Below, piece by piece: positions 1 through 13,109 of a DNA stretch of 64,000 bases; position 1 is the first letter of the stretch; each line of letters opens with the position of its first letter. A program made the translations under genes and the position numbers. The DNA lies in NCBI RefSeq assembly GCF_017591425.1, contig NW_024466218.1:15018001-15082000 (forward strand), given 5' to 3'. This DNA is from Ochotona curzoniae (Eukaryota; Chordata; Mammalia; Lagomorpha; Ochotonidae). The notes under the pieces were generated by a model. The model saw only the letters and a program-made list of their open reading frames with translations, ran no database searches and had not been told where the DNA came from.

Positions 1-1367
1 TCAGACTCAGTTTACTCCAAGAAAAGAAATAATGGAACCACAGGGAATGAGACTGCAGGAGCTAGGCACAGCCCTTGGAACGATCTTAGCAATGTGAAAT
101 TCGTGTTCCTGTGTGTTGTAAGGTGGCTGTCTGCACAGACTGTAATCTCAGGATAATTGTCCTTCTTCCTCCTGTTTATGACAAGGGACACAGTCCGAGC
201 AGCAGAATGTGTCACTCTAGCAACTTGTGCCACTTTGTTGTGGTGATTGGGAACTGAAGCTTGACAATGATGGCGTCTAATTTCCCAATGGACTTTGGAA
301 AGGGCCTGGCAGTGGTGTGGATCGCCATTCCTGCACACGGGAGCTATTTACATTGTATTCATCTCTGTTCAATGAGGACATGCTTGGCAGCCGTCACTCC
401 ATGTCTGTGTGCACGGGTACACATGCAGGTGTAAAAGATTCTGTGTGTTTTCGATGTTCCCTTTTGTGTCTATCATAAATACGAATTAGTATCTTGCTAC
501 AATGGAAACAGTTCGAGAATATTGGAGTGGAGAGGGAGAATGAATGGGTTTGGGTGAAAAACCCGATTTGCAGTTCTAGAACATTTTGTTGATAATGCAT
601 TTTCATTTGATTTGAAAACATGTCTATGACGTATGTAAATATAGGGTGTTGTGATGGTTTCCATATTTGAGAGGAGCAAAATGAGAACTAGAAATATTGG
701 CCACATACTGCAGAAATCTGACGAGCCTGGACACAATATCTGGTTTTGTTTTCTTTTCTGCATTGATGGACCAAATCCCACTGACTCAGGGGAAGTACAG
801 TTCAGTAGGAGGACTAAACACATATGCACTAATACTAATAAAAGCAACTAAGAATTGTAAGTGTAAGAACAGAGCTAAATAAAAGATTGAGTGTAAGAAT
901 AAATCAAGGAGTGATAATTCTGTTGGGGATGGGCAGTGCGGTAATCAAGTGAGATTCAAATAACGGAACACTGAGAATTTTTTTTTTTTGATCTTCAAGG
1001 AAACTTTGGCATTAGGCAAGCTTCATAAAGCTATGCTCTGACATTACAAAGGAAAAAAAAAAAAGAAACTTTGGTTAAAGACCAAGAGAGAAGCTGTATT
1101 TAACATTATTGTAATAAACTTTGTGAGAGCTTTCCTATAATGATTGAATGTAATTGTTGCAATGGATTGTGAGGCATTATGATGGATTCTCACAAAAATG
1201 AGAATTTACACATCCATTATGACTTTCAAGTATGATGAATTTTTAAACTATCTAGAAATGTGGCAGTCAATTGAGAGAAGATTTCCAGGCAACATTATAG
1301 ATGTTCATGCTGTAGGAATTTGATAGAAGCAATGAAGAAGCACGTTTAAGCAGGGAGAGGCCAGGCT
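1..1367. other. Non-repeat AT-rich DNA, no gene recognised
   Basis: Unique-looking sequence with short A and T runs near 980 and 1050. A 108-codon stop-free stretch lies on the minus strand at 12-338, but its product resembles no family I know and it has no convincing splice sites. I see no SINE consensus motifs here. Confidence 0.5.
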
Positions 1368-1386
1368 TTTTTTTTTTTTTTCTTTT

Positions 1387-1593
1387 TTGCATGCCTCTCT
1401 GTTTCTATGTTTGCAGCATCTGACCACACAGAGAAAAGCCTCTGACGGTCCAACTGTTTTACTATTTGTTGTGTTAGTGATGGGTGTGGCTGATGCTACC
1501 TTCGTGAATGTCAACAGATCAACCTTTGAGAACCCGTGTTCCTGCAGATGCACCTCCCTGAAGGAGGTGAAGAATTACTATCCTAATGCTTAG
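1387..1593 (+). other. Candidate exon or small ORF, unassigned (68 codons to TAG)
   Basis: A long T-rich tract (about 1368-1386) and more pyrimidines lead to a CAG at about 1427-1429 that resembles a 3' splice site. The open frame continues to TAG at 1591-1593. The downstream product has a hydrophobic run (TVLLFVVLVMGVADATFV) and then a Cys-rich CSCRC motif with a possible NRS glycosylation site. An AAGGAG|GTGAAG donor-like site lies near 1560-1570. I do not recognise the protein. The opposite strand is also open here, so chance is a serious alternative. Confidence 0.2.
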
Positions 1594-1659
1594 GATGCGG
1601 TTTCATTATCAAATGGGATTATTTAGTAGGGCTGCTCATGGTATTTATTTATTTATTGA

Positions 1660-1995
1660 GATTTATTTATTTTTATTCGGAAGGTGGATATACAGACAGG
1701 AGGAGAAACAGAGAGGAAGATCTTCCAAAAGATGGTTCACTCCCCAAGCAGCCACAACAGCTGGAGCTGAGCCAATCCAAAGCCAGGATCCAGGAGCTAG
1801 GAGCCAGGAGCTCTTCTGGGCCCCTTAAGGCGGCTGCAGGATCCCAAGGCTTTGAGCCATCCTCGACTGCTTTTCCAGGCCACAAGCAGGGGGCTGGATG
1901 GGAAGCAGGGCTTCCAGGATTAGAACTGGTGCCCATATGGGATCCCAGCACGTGCAAGGCAAGGACTTTAACCACTACGCTATCTCACTGGGGCC
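1660..1995 (-). mobile_element. CSINE, near full length, minus strand
   Basis: Read on the minus strand, it runs from a GGGCC-type head through a GTTCTAATCC B-box-like motif and the GGCCTGG segment to the TCTTCCTCTCTG block and an AATAAATAAATC-type tail. It is one of the better preserved copies, with a small internal duplication of AGGAGCCAGGAGCT near 1795-1812. T-rich sequence on both sides may be target-site duplication but is too simple to prove it. Confidence 0.9.
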
Positions 1996-2510
1996 ATTGC
2001 ATTTATTTTTATCAAACTGATAAAAATAACTGACACTGATGAGTGAAGATACCACACTCTGGAACTTGTTAAAACAGGATAAATCTGGATAGAGGGTAGC
2101 TGGACTTAGATAGTGGAGTATCTAAGAAACAAAGTGATACTCTAAGGAGGGCATCCTGATGTAAGCACCATCAAGAGCAGTGAAAAATTCACTACAAGTT
2201 TCACAGCACAGATCCTCATTGAAGCATTCTGCAAAATATCCAAGATCCAATGACAAATTATGTTCTTAATAAGTGTGAGTTTATGCACTATCCCACATAA
2301 AGTTAATTCATTTAGCTAGAATTGGTTCCCCGAAATTAAATTCATTCCCAAACTTTCCTTTCATTTACATCCACCTGTCTTTTGTCATCCAGTCCCACAT
2401 GATCTAAATCAATCAGGACTTTTTTGTTGTCGTTTTGTTTTTTTCACTGACAATTTGAGAATTGCCAGGTACTGCGTTTAAAATGTCTTATGATTACACT
2501 CTATTTTTTA

Positions 2511-2850
2511 AAGATTTAATTTAATTATTACTTAATTCAATATTTATTTATTTTTATTGGAAGGCAGATTTGTAGAGAGAAGAAGATACAGAAAGAAAAG
2601 ATCTTCCATCTACTGGTTCGCTCTCCAGGTTTTCGCAATGGCTGGAGCTGAGCTGTTCTGAAACCAGGAACCAGAAGCTTGTTCCAGAGCTCCCAGGCAG
2701 GTGCAGGGTTCCAAGGCTTTGGGCCATCCTCATCTGCTTTCCCAGGCCACAAGTAAAGGAGATGGCTAAGCAGTGAAGCAGTCATGTGCCCATAGGTGAT
2801 GCTGGCCTTGTGGACTGTGGGTTAGCCCTCTGCACAGCCATGTGGGCCCC
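2511..2850 (-). mobile_element. CSINE, diverged, minus strand
   Basis: Minus-strand copy with the tail at 2511-2570 (two T/A-rich tail blocks in a row), the AAGATCTTCCATCTACTGG segment, the GGGCCATCCTCATCTGCTTT segment and a degraded head ending at GTGGGCCCC. The head half (2770-2850) is strongly diverged. Confidence 0.8.
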
Positions 2851-3149
2851 ATAAACCTCTCTTCTAATTTCCACAGCCACTCCACATGTTAACATCTCCA
2901 GCACCGTTTATTTGTGAAGTTCCACACCTCACGTTTCTACTATGTTTCAAATTAGCCAAATTCCTTATCCTACCCAACTTATAAATTCTGACCGTTTCAC
3001 GTTTTAGCTTAATTTTTTTCAAAAGTAGCACACTAAATATTTTCTAATGACAGAATAGAAAACACATTTCTTATGCTAGAAGTTAGAAACCTTGAACACC
3101 AGTGGCAAATATCCTTTCAGGTTTATTTTTAGTTATAATGTTTGTTTCA

Positions 3150-3450
3150 ACCTCATCTATTTTTGCTTACTTCAAAGGTGGAGAGACAGAGGGACAGAGA
3201 GAAAGATTTTCAATCCATCATTTCACTTCCAAAATGCTGATAGCTTCCAGGATTAGGCTGTGCTGAAGTCGGTTGCCAGTGACACAACCAGGGTTTGCCA
3301 TGGGGCAGGACTCAGTTCTTTCAGCCATCATCTGTTGCCTCCCAGGTTCTCGTTAGCAGAAAGGTGGAATTCGAATTGGGGTTAAGACTTGGTGAACTCA
3401 AGAAATCATTACAAGTCACAGGCATCTCAAGGAATGTCTTAACCACTGAA
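3150..3450 (-). mobile_element. Old CSINE remnant, minus strand
   Basis: Weak but collinear match to the antisense element: GGAGAGACAGAGGGACAGAG, then TTCAATCCATCATTTCACTT, then CAGCCATCATCTGTTGCCT and finally GTCTTAACCACTG. Many substitutions and gaps show it is old. Borders are approximate. Confidence 0.6.
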
Positions 3451-3584
3451 ATTACACATGTGTACTATACTGTACCAAGGAATAGCACTGACCGTGACTT
3501 TTACTTGATTCTATGTTGCTCTTTCTAAGACACACTTGCATAGAAGTGGGGGCTATCTTTATGGAATGTGTCTTAAGGATTAAC

Positions 3585-3690
3585 ATACATATCCTAACTC
3601 TGCCACTTCTTAGCCATTTGGCTTTGAAATAAACTTTGCTCTCCCAGCCTCGCTGGATTACAGACATGTTAGAGATTGCACTCTATATAT
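3585..3690 (+). repeat. Possible MIR (ancient mammalian SINE) fragment
   Basis: The stretch CTAACTCTGCCACTTCTTAG followed by a degraded GCCATTTGGCTTTG and a pyrimidine-rich CTCCCAGCCTCGC resembles the MIR core (CTCTGCCACTTACTAGCTGTG... CCTCAGTTTCC). It is recognised by eye only. Confidence 0.45.
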
Positions 3691-3699
3691 GTATCAACA

Positions 3700-6148
3700 G
3701 TCCTCAGTTTCTTTCTTTGGCATATTCATTGTGTAAAGTTCTTCTACACACCTGAAACTGTGCACATTCAGGAAATAAACAACAGTTTATAGAGTGTGCA
3801 ACGGATTTTCAACTTGCCCTAGATGTCAGCATGGTTAAAGATAAAATTGCAAATACAATGACATGAAGAAGGAAAGAATTGCATGGACTGTATTTGAATC
3901 AGAGAGGTATATAAAAACTTAGTGTTAGAAGATGAAAATTATTTTATTTTGAACTATAATGTAATATATAGGAAAATAATATTCTTGCCTTCATTTTTGT
4001 TCCTGTCAATAGATGTGTTATAAGAAGACAGTAGAAACATGTAGTGGATTTAACGTCCATGTATTAGACTTCTATAGTCCTTACTTTTCATTCTCAGATA
4101 TGACTGAATGCTTCAGTTGCCACAGCATACCTTATTAAAATTATCTTTTGAAAGAGCAGTGTATTAAGAAATCCTCAGACATGTCTTCTGCCTGTGAAAT
4201 GAACATATGAGTATCTGTACCCCTCCTCTTTAAGACATGAGGATGGATGGCAAAAATCACTTGTAAAATACCTTAGATATCTTGGAAAAGGACACCATCA
4301 AAATGGAAATTATTATCATCAGAAGAGTCATAACAGTCTTCCAACTGTCATTGTTGGAGTCGAAACTAGTGAGTCATTCTACTTTCCTTCTTCTTTGTCC
4401 CTGTAGATGGAAATCGGCTTATTAGTTCCTTAGTGTAATTGACAGTCTCCCTCTTAGAAAGTCCATTCTCACTTCATATATCGACTGAAATTCTAACACG
4501 GTGAATTTTATTTGTACACTGTATTGATAATTCAAAGTTGTTCTTTGATGATTGTGCTCACTGCTTTCTACTTCTCCTTCAGGAACTTGCTTTACTTTCA
4601 GAAAGAAAAAACAAAACAAAACAAAAAAAACTAAGCTCCAATGTAATTCGAGCACCATGACCTTAGAACTGAAGGAGGAAAGGTCCTGATCGAGAGAGCT
4701 ACAGCTTTCATTGGTTCCAGAGAACAGGGCTTCATGTCGGGGTGTGGCATTGGGCAGGAGGATCTTCACAGTTGGTGAAGACCTGCTTCCCAATTACTAC
4801 TTTCATTCTGTATGGATGAATGCAAGCTGCCAGTCTAGCTGGGAGGTGTTTTACCTCCTTGTTTCGGGCAGGAGACAAATTTGAATCATGTTTCTTTGTT
4901 TCCTAGAAGAAGTGAGCTGTAGTCACCTCCTGGACACAGGAGCCAACCTGTACTATGTCATTTCTTCACTGGCAACTCTTAAATAAACTCCATGTGTCTG
5001 ATTCCTTGCCTGGGTTCATTTCTAGGGAGATCCAGCCAAAGATGGTGATCCATTTCTCTTGTCATCCATGCCCATTATAGCCTTCAGAGTGCAAATCAAA
5101 ACACAACTTTACATCAGCTCTTCCATCGCCTGAGCCACTCTAATGTCTTCCTTCTGATTCTCTAAAGCGCATCTCTGTTCTATTGCATAATTCATTTTGT
5201 CATAGTAACAATATGAATTTGTATTGAATAATGTGTTAAGCTCTGCTGCAATACTTTTGAGATAAAGAACCCATTAACCCCTTACTGTTTTATTCCATTT
5301 ATAAAAGCTCCATTTACCCACAATACCTCAGTTTTTTTTTCTTTTCTCTTGTCTTTTTTTTTTTTTTCTGCCTGCCCTCACCCCCTGCTTTAAAGTTGCA
5401 CTCCTATAACTGGCAGCTGATAATCGAATGTGTAATGAACTGAATGGATCCATTCAAATTGAATTAAATGATATATGCAATATATACTATCAATCAAATA
5501 ACATTTTTTTATATAAAGTTCAACCAGAAATTCACATACCACTACTCTTTTCAACTATAAACCTTACTTTCTCCCCATTTACGATGTTTTCCTTTGCTGG
5601 AGCTTGTGTTAGTTCTATTATCATAATTATCACAATGAGAAGTAATGGTAACAGTTAGTTTTTAAATTGTTCCTGATACATAGCTTTGAGAATACAGTTA
5701 TTTACCTCTTTGACTCTTCTCACATTCAGTTCCATAGATATTTCCTACTTAAAAGTTTTACCTACTTTACCCAAACTACAAACTTGATTCCTTCACCTTT
5801 CAGAGGGATACTCTTAGCCATCTATATGGTGAAAAAAGGTCTCTTTGTGGTGTAGAAAGAGAATCTATCAATTCCAGGAGAAATTGTTGAAAGCAGAATG
5901 AGAGATATGCAGTGGAAAGAGCAAAGGTCACTGTAGGGTGAGGACTGAGGTGCTGAATGGTCAGAGTGAGAAATGGAAGACTTCACATGTTTTTCTGTCC
6001 CACCTATCCAAGTAAATGGGAAACCAAAACGAATACCTGTGTGTCAGGGGAGACATGATTTCAGTTAATTCTGAGAGTATAGCTAATGAAGGAATGTGGA
6101 AGTCTGAAAAACACATTATATGAGCTTGTCTAAGGAAGTGTGGATTAA
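3700..6148. other. Unique AT-rich DNA, no gene recognised
   Basis: Contains oligo(A/T) runs (4601-4631, 5333-5370) and a possible degraded MIR 3' piece near 4190-4285. A 123-codon minus-strand open stretch at 4422-4793 includes a run of F/L encoded by the oligo(A) tract and shows no recognisable domain, so I do not call it a gene. Confidence 0.45.
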
Positions 6149-6149
6149 T

Positions 6150-6478
6150 TTTTTTTAAAGATTTATTTATTTTTATCACAAAGTCAGATATACAGAGAGG
6201 AGGAAAGACAGAGAAGATACCCTGCCCAATGATTCATTCCCCGGGTGACTGCAACAGCCGGAGCCGCACTGATCTGAAGCCAGGAGCCAGGGACCTCCTC
6301 CAGGTCTTCCATGTGAATGCAAGTACCCAAGATTTTGGGTCATCCTCGACTGCCCTCCCAGACCACAAGCAGGGAGCTGGATAGGATTTGGGGCTGCTGG
6401 GATTAGAACTGGCACCCATGTGGGATCCTTGCATGTTTAAGCTGAGGACTCTTGTCCCTAGGTCACTAGGCTGGACCC
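6150..6478 (-). mobile_element. CSINE, full length, minus strand
   Basis: Good antisense copy. The tail AAAGATTTATTTATTTTTAT at 6157-6176 leads to CAGATATACAGAGAGGAGGA, CCAGGAGCCAGGGACCTCC, GGGTCATCCTCGACTGC, the B-box complement GGGATTAGAACTGG at about 6399-6412, and a head ending CTGGACCC. A/T-rich DNA flanks it. Confidence 0.9.
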
Positions 6479-6819
6479 AAACTATAGATAAAAACATTTT
6501 AACTGCAAATATTTCTTATAAAGAAAAAGAGAAAATATTGAAATAAATTATTTCTTGTAGGAAAATATGTTAAATGATTACGTTTAGAAAAAAGTATCTG
6601 CATAATTTTTCTTCATCAAGTAAACCAATCGATTTATCACAGGATTATGAATCAATTGTGAAAATAGTGTTGATGTTACCAAAATACCATTCAATGTGGG
6701 GTAACATATGAGTGTGCTGGGTATGAAGGAACTAGAAATAAGACTCTGTGAATCCAATTTCCAGTAGTCAGTCCCCCGAGGTATCCAATTCTTCTATTCA
6801 GCCAGTTTCAAAAAAGTGA

Positions 6820-6965
6820 TGGATGTCAACAGCACTAATATTGAGACGCATTAACTGGGCAGTTGTGCTGGGGCACATAATGATAGTCACAGGACTAATA
6901 ACAGTTTGCAATTATATAGCACTTATCTTGGTGAGAGTGCAAAGTGCTTTCCAATACAATATTGA
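6820..6965. repeat. Possible ancient repeat (MIR/L2-like) fragment
   Basis: The segment TATATAGCACTTATCTTGG followed by GTGCAAAGTGCTTTCC resembles the 'TAGCACTT...CAAAGTGCTTTC' signature seen in ancient mammal-wide repeats. It is unconfirmed and strand is not assigned. Confidence 0.3.
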
Positions 6966-7604
6966 ACAATGTTGCAATACAGAGCGGAAACATTTCACAA
7001 TCTTCCTGAAAGTAAGGAAGATTTTTGTATCACTGGCATATGGTTTCTTATACAAAACGACAGGCAAAGGCACACTGTCAGAATCACAATCTGTTTAGCT
7101 AAGGTTTTGCCCGAAAGTGAGTGGAGATCACAATATAAGAGTAACAAAATGTAGCTGTCCACTTTTTCAATCTCAGTTTCAAGCAAACTCTTCTTAATTC
7201 TACACTAAATGTCTAAGTCGTTAAGTCTGTTTTGCTATCTGTCCTCGTCCCCTCTTCTTTAAATTGAGATACTGTTCATTTTATGGGTATATATGTAGGG
7301 ACCACCATTCAGGGGGAGAATCCTTCTACTGAGGTGTTTCAATATATTACAATAATTCTGTTAGGACAACTTCCAAAAGTTCCTAGAAAATTTATTTCAC
7401 AAACACAGAATAAGCCTATTTTTAAATTGTATGTTCTCTACTCTTCAGAGTCCTTCTTCCAAGGTATTTATTATTCTGAAATGTTTTGCTCAAAATAATG
7501 TTTTTAGCCTAGTTTGCTTGCCAAAACACTGCAAAATCTGCCTGGTCAAACTTACAATGTGTTTTGTTTAGTACCATTTATGATAGAATTTTTTTAATGT
7601 GTAC

Positions 7605-7922
7605 TTCTTTTTTTATTATCATTTTACAATACAGTTCCATAGGTCCTGAGATTTCCTTAATCCCCTCCCCAGTTCCTTCCTACCCCCCTCACTGAGTTCC
7701 TCTATATCAATATTATAGTATAAGTCTTCATATACAGTCATATGTCCATCATTGCGGGCATGGACAATGGCAGAGAGTCCAGCATCCTATTGTCAAGATA
7801 GAGCAAACAGTTTCATTGGGAGTCCATCTTTATTTAGAAGTAAAGACGCATACTGCATTGTATCCTCACATCTGGATATGATAGTCTCCATTACACAGTT
7901 ACTATACCTCTCCTTAAATGAA
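7605..7922 (-). mobile_element. L1 3' end (3' UTR), minus strand
   Basis: On the minus strand this reads like the L1 3' ends at 37.4, 58.6 and 62.2 kb. It contains TTTAAGGAGAGGTATAGT, CCAGATGTGAGGATAC, a CTTGACAATAGGATGCTGG block, CTCTGCCATTGTCCATG and then a G-rich polypurine tract (C-rich on +, 7663-7690). It ends in an AT-rich tail at about 7605-7620. The coding regions are absent, so this is a 5'-truncated copy. Confidence 0.85.
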
Positions 7923-8284
7923 AAATGGGAAATATATTTTTTTAAATCATAAAGCATTAAATAAATGAAAAATATTGCTAATAACCTAATTTTCCTTTTG
8001 CATATTTTATAAACTCATCACTCATGAATTTATTGCTTGGATAAGGCATAAACCAAGTATTCAAGTCCTCTCAGATTTGACTACCCTGGGAAATACACTT
8101 CACTTGACTATGAGTCATATTGCACTAGAGGACTTCATATACAGCTGAGGCTCCTACTAGGCTGATAAGGATGAAAGAGGAGTCAGTTCTATCAGAAGGT
8201 GGTTTGCTTCATTGACATGCTGGATGCTTCGGACTTCAATCTTGGATCAACATTTCTGGCTTCTGCTTTGGCATCATCATTGTC

Positions 8285-8390
8285 TGCCTGTATCAGTCAT
8301 GCAAATCACTTCACCTTTCTTCAGACCTGATGACCTCCTTCAGATAATACATAAAAGGCTATTATTATAAATAAAATATAGAAGTAATTG
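8285..8390 (+). repeat. Possible MIR fragment
   Basis: GCAAATCACTTCACCTTTC, then GACCTCCTTCAGATAATAC and a run of ATTATTATA follow the order of the MIR 3' half (GGGCAAGTCACTTAACCTCT... CTCATCTGTAAAATG...ATAATAATA). Divergence is high, so this is tentative. Confidence 0.4.
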
Positions 8391-9427
8391 GTTATGAAAA
8401 TTGATGATTGCCCTCTTAGTGCTTAGATTATTTCATAATCAGCTCTGATGGAGTTCATTGCATTGAAACAAGATCTACACTTTGCTTTAATTATATCTAA
8501 ATACTCATACTTAGGATATGAGGTCGGTGTTAAGTGGAAAATTGCCGAAGAAAAACAGAAACATGTTAGAATGGCAAACTGCTTCAAGCTGCCATTATTT
8601 TGATTATTTGGCTGAGCTGAGGCAAGTTAAACGTACACAGAAAGATTTCTGAAAGTGATCTTCAATTCATAAAAGTCATGCTGCTATTTTCATACTGCTT
8701 GTAAGGCAGTATCTGTCAATGATCAACAACCCAAATGGATTTCCATGTTTGGAAATTGATCATACATGGAAAAATGGATTCCTGAATAATATTTCATGAA
8801 CATTGCCTGAGAAACCACCAATCACTGAAGACTGGAGAACATGACGTATTGTTTGTATGTACCCAGAGCTCTGGTTAACCCAGGGGTAGGCTGTTGGATA
8901 TTCTCTTCTGTTCATTAGACAGTTTGTTGTTCCTGTTGTGTTTTCAGAAATGTTGCTCTTGAGAGATCACACTGTAAGGCAAGATGAACTCCGACACTTA
9001 TTTTTCTTTGGATGCTTTGGATGTCAGATGACTAAAAACAAAATAGTGCTAGCTAGAAACATTTTAACAAGGTAAAATTGGGATGCTTTAATTTGATGGG
9101 ATTTTAAAAACCTTTGAAAATTCTCCTAACATATTTGGACCTTGTTTTTTCCTTTTTATACTCAGCCAAAAGTCATATTTTAAAACTGCACAATTCAAGG
9201 GGAAAGGCAATTACAAAATTGCAACAAACTTCTAAGTAAAGTACACATTGATTCTGTGGCCTTGCCTGTCAAAATAGAGAATTTCTAGGAATGCCTTTTA
9301 TGAGTTAGTAGAATTTTCCCTTTGCCTTCTGACACCCAGGTGGGAGGGGAAGGCAGCACAGACTTTAGGAAGATGCTAAGAAACAATCAGACCTGAGGAA
9401 AGGGTTGGAAGTTAACACATGGCATAC

Positions 9428-9448
9428 ATTGATTGATTGATTGATTGA
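9428..9448. repeat. (ATTG)n microsatellite
   Basis: Five uninterrupted ATTG units within TTGATTGATTGATTGATTGA. This is a short tandem repeat with no flanking element recognised. Confidence 0.9.
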
Positions 9449-9964
9449 TATTTTTCTGATTGTTTTTGAAATTTTTCTCTTGGTTACATTTTTCCTAACA
9501 CCAAGACTAATTCATGCTTTCAGGAAAATAGTAATAAACAGAAAAATCAGCTGTCTTCATGTTGCGAGATGATATTCCACTGCCTTGCTCATGGTAGGAG
9601 CAGAATAAATATCTTCTGGTTGATGGCTTCTCTTAATTCATCTCATTTATATTCTGAACCACACTATAAACACTTAGGGCCCCAGAGGTATAAAGAGGGT
9701 ATTAATAAAGGATATTAGTTGACATCTCATCCAACTTCAGAGAAGAAAGAGTCCTTTCTGCAATATCCCAGGATGATTGTCATTTATCTTTCCTTTGAGT
9801 CATTTCAGAAGGAAACGTGTTCTATTATTTCATGCCATTGTATTGGGAAAATTTGCACTAAAGTCTTTACCTTATTAAATTTCACTCAGATTTTTGAATA
9901 GAAAACAGACTAAAGATTCCTATGAATTAAGAAAGAATGAACAATGATCTTTATATCTGACTAC

Positions 9965-10050
9965 CAAGGGTTGGGATCTGGGTTCAATCACTTGCTAGTT
10001 TGTTATTACTCACTTGGATTTCTTTGGTGATAATACTGTTCCATTCGAAA
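9965..10050 (+). repeat. Possible MIR core fragment
   Basis: GGGATCTGGGTTCAATCACT followed by TGCTAGTTTGTTATTACTCA resembles the MIR core (TCTGGGTTCAAATCC...CACTTACTAGCTGTGTGACC), with the middle part lost. Confidence 0.45.
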
Positions 10051-13000
10051 AAATAATTTTATTAAATACTTAGCTCATATGTTACATGTGATTAAATGCA
10101 AAATGCTTCACAACTGGTATGAAGATGACAGTGTTTTTTTACTTTAAAAATTTCAGTTGATCCTTAAAAACAGTTCATTTATCATGGCAGTTTTATTAGC
10201 TGTCCTTACATTATGTTTTTCCAAGTCAAAGGACCAACCTGCCTTACCTGTCACTGTAATATCACTCTCAATGATTCATATGCTGTCACTCTTAATTCAT
10301 GAGTTTCCCAAAATGAAAATGACATTGAAGGAGAAAAAAAAAAAAACACCTTAAAAAAACTCTATACCATCGAGAGCCAACAATAATAACAACAACAACA
10401 TAAATGTATGGAAATCAATAGCAATTTAAATCACAATGAATCAACATATCATATATGTTTATTCTGTGTGTAAAAGGAAAGAAATTGGTGGGTTTATAGG
10501 TGAAGGTATGCAGAAATTTACAGGGAGATGAGCTAACAACAACAATAATTTTCCTTATGCCACCTAATATCTTTCTACTAAATTAATAATCTCTCCAAAA
10601 ATTTTCTAACTTTTAGAGCTTAAGTTTTCAATACAAATACAGCCAATATGAGCATACAAAAATACACTTGTATGAAAAGATTAGGACATACATATGTTTA
10701 TAGTTAATGAACCATATTAAAGGTTTTATGGAAGGTAAATAAATTATTAACATAGCATACTAATCATCCTCTAGAAATTGTTTCATGCAACCAGAGTTCT
10801 CTAATATCTGCACTTCCATTTTATGTGCCTTTTTTCTATTACCTTCTTGCCTTTTGCCTAACTACCTTCACTCATCCTGTCCATGGAATCTTCCCTAACT
10901 TTTTTTTTTCTGTTTTTCTGTCTTGTAGTATTGCTCTTCTTTGGTACATAGAATTATTTCTGAGATAATTCCCTATACTATGATCATACAGAGAAATTTA
11001 GCCCTTATGTTCAAATAATTTCTATGTAATATGCACTTTTATAATATTATTTTAATACTATAATATTTTATTGACTCTATTAATCATTTAAAAATGTTAT
11101 TTGTTTAATAAAACTATTGAGATTATATGTATTTTATTTAATGTACTATTTCAAAGCTACTAATGCTATTGTCACACTGTATATTATAATCATAATAGTA
11201 TAATATCCTAAAATTTAAAAGCATGCTAAGAGAAATGAAAAGGTTATTCTACATTAGATAACACTTCATGGGAACACAAATATACTGGAATAACTTTTGA
11301 CTGTTTTTTCTTGAAGAAAAATTTGTCATTTGGCAGAACTAATGCTATTCATTTCGGACTAGAAGGTCAGGTGTGCAGCTTGGTACCACATAGTGCAGAG
11401 TTCACAACACTGAGCCATGATTCCGAATCAGACGCGTCATGCCAGCATAGCGCCTCTCAGTATAGGAGATCTTTATTTGACCTCTAACTCACTGTAACAA
11501 ACAGGGGCACATCCTATAGAATTTCCAACACAATTAAGTGTAAGCATGGGAAGTGCACTTTCCAATTCATGTAACCAAACAGTGTGATGTAGGTATGGAA
11601 AAATAAGTCTTTTGAAAGTCTCCACTTTGATCTCTAACTTTATCTGTAATACAATGAATTAAACAATCTGCAGTGTTGTATCTTTCTAATCTGCAAAAAT
11701 GAAGTTAGAATTACAGCACCTAGCGTGATAAAACATGAGTTTCGCAATACATAATAAAAATTTTTTGCTACATATTCAGATTCAGTATTTCATCAACTCT
11801 TGGCACTGAAACCATTGTGAATTAACCAACAAATTCACCTAATGTTGAAATCTGAAAAGAAAACAAACAGAGGAACAAAAAAACCCTGCAAAAAGCAAAA
11901 CAAAACAAAACAGTAAAAATGAACCTTGAAAAGACAGGAAGCCATTTTAATTTGGGCATACCAGAAGATCCAGGGTCTGGAATGTTTGGAAACTTTAACT
12001 CAATATTTATGTATTAACCACATCTATAATATAATAAATGTACAAATAAATAAATTATATGTTGGGATTGTTTTTCCTGTAATGATAAGCTGAAAATTCT
12101 TTTAAGGATAGGAAGAGGACAAGATCTGACATCCTTATAGTATGTCTTTGCCAGGTTTTACATACAAAATAGGGCTCAACATTGACTAAGTATTTGTGGA
12201 TTCGAATATACATAGGGCTGATGGTAAGAGAGATGTAAGTGAGAATTGTAAGTAAGAGAGATGGTAAGTGTGCAGAATAATTTCAAAATATGAATGACAT
12301 TAAAAGATAGATGTAGAATGACACATGTTCCTCATTGTCCAAGGAGAGAATGAATCATGTCCAGAAAGAGGTTGTGACTTTTATTGCTTTTTTGTTTCTC
12401 CCTACAGTGCCAAACAGAGTTTGTCTATAAAAGACTACTACTAAATAAATATTTTTGAGTGAATTTTGATTGCAAGAAATAAAGATAAGGAGAGAGAGTA
12501 TATCTTCTTGTGGGCAGTTTGTCTATTGAGCATACTTTGCATTATTTTGATGATTTTTATTCAAAGTTAAATCAACAATCTGAAATTCTTGTTACACTGA
12601 AGGAGAGGGCAGCCTAAACTTTTGTTTGCATCAGAAGATTAAGTTGGCATAGTGTTAGAATATTCAATGGAGAAAACATAATAGATAAGTTGTCAAAGAA
12701 AACTTCAGAAACTACTCAATGATTTAAAAAAGATAAATAAGTTTACAGCTTTATCTTCTGATGTGTGGTCTCTTGAAACTTACTTTTAAATATGTATGAC
12801 TACAGACTTACAGCTTTATCCAAGTCTCCAAAAGAGCAAAAGAAGATCTCTTAGAAAGGTTTGCTAAGCCAGCAGATGAAGAATGAAGTCAGGATTTGTT
12901 GGAATATGGGAGTGGATAGGTTAGAAGGAGGGGAGGAAAGCTTAATAGCTTCATCATTCACGGGAAGATTTCCATGCTCACCCCTCTTTGTAAATATCCA

Positions 13001-13109
13001 AAGATGCTGTGTATGCTAATTATCTTAGTTTGATTACCCACAATGTAAACACATACCATAAAATCATACTCTATCCATATACTTGTATAATTGTATAGTT
13101 AGTATCTAT

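Larger units (their letters stand above)
7930..13100. other. Long unique AT-rich stretch, no gene recognised
   Basis: About 5 kb with no clear SINE. It includes a short (ATTG)n tract, a short inverted repeat (TTTCCATGT at 8740-8748 with ACATGGAAA at 8764-8772), MIR-like fragments and short A runs. The open stretches are at most about 65 codons and resemble nothing I know. Confidence 0.5.

Noticed and set aside
1638..2033. 131-codon plus-strand ORF
   Set aside because: Antisense translation of a CSINE. Its residues recur at 13083-13313 in another copy, which shows a repeat origin.
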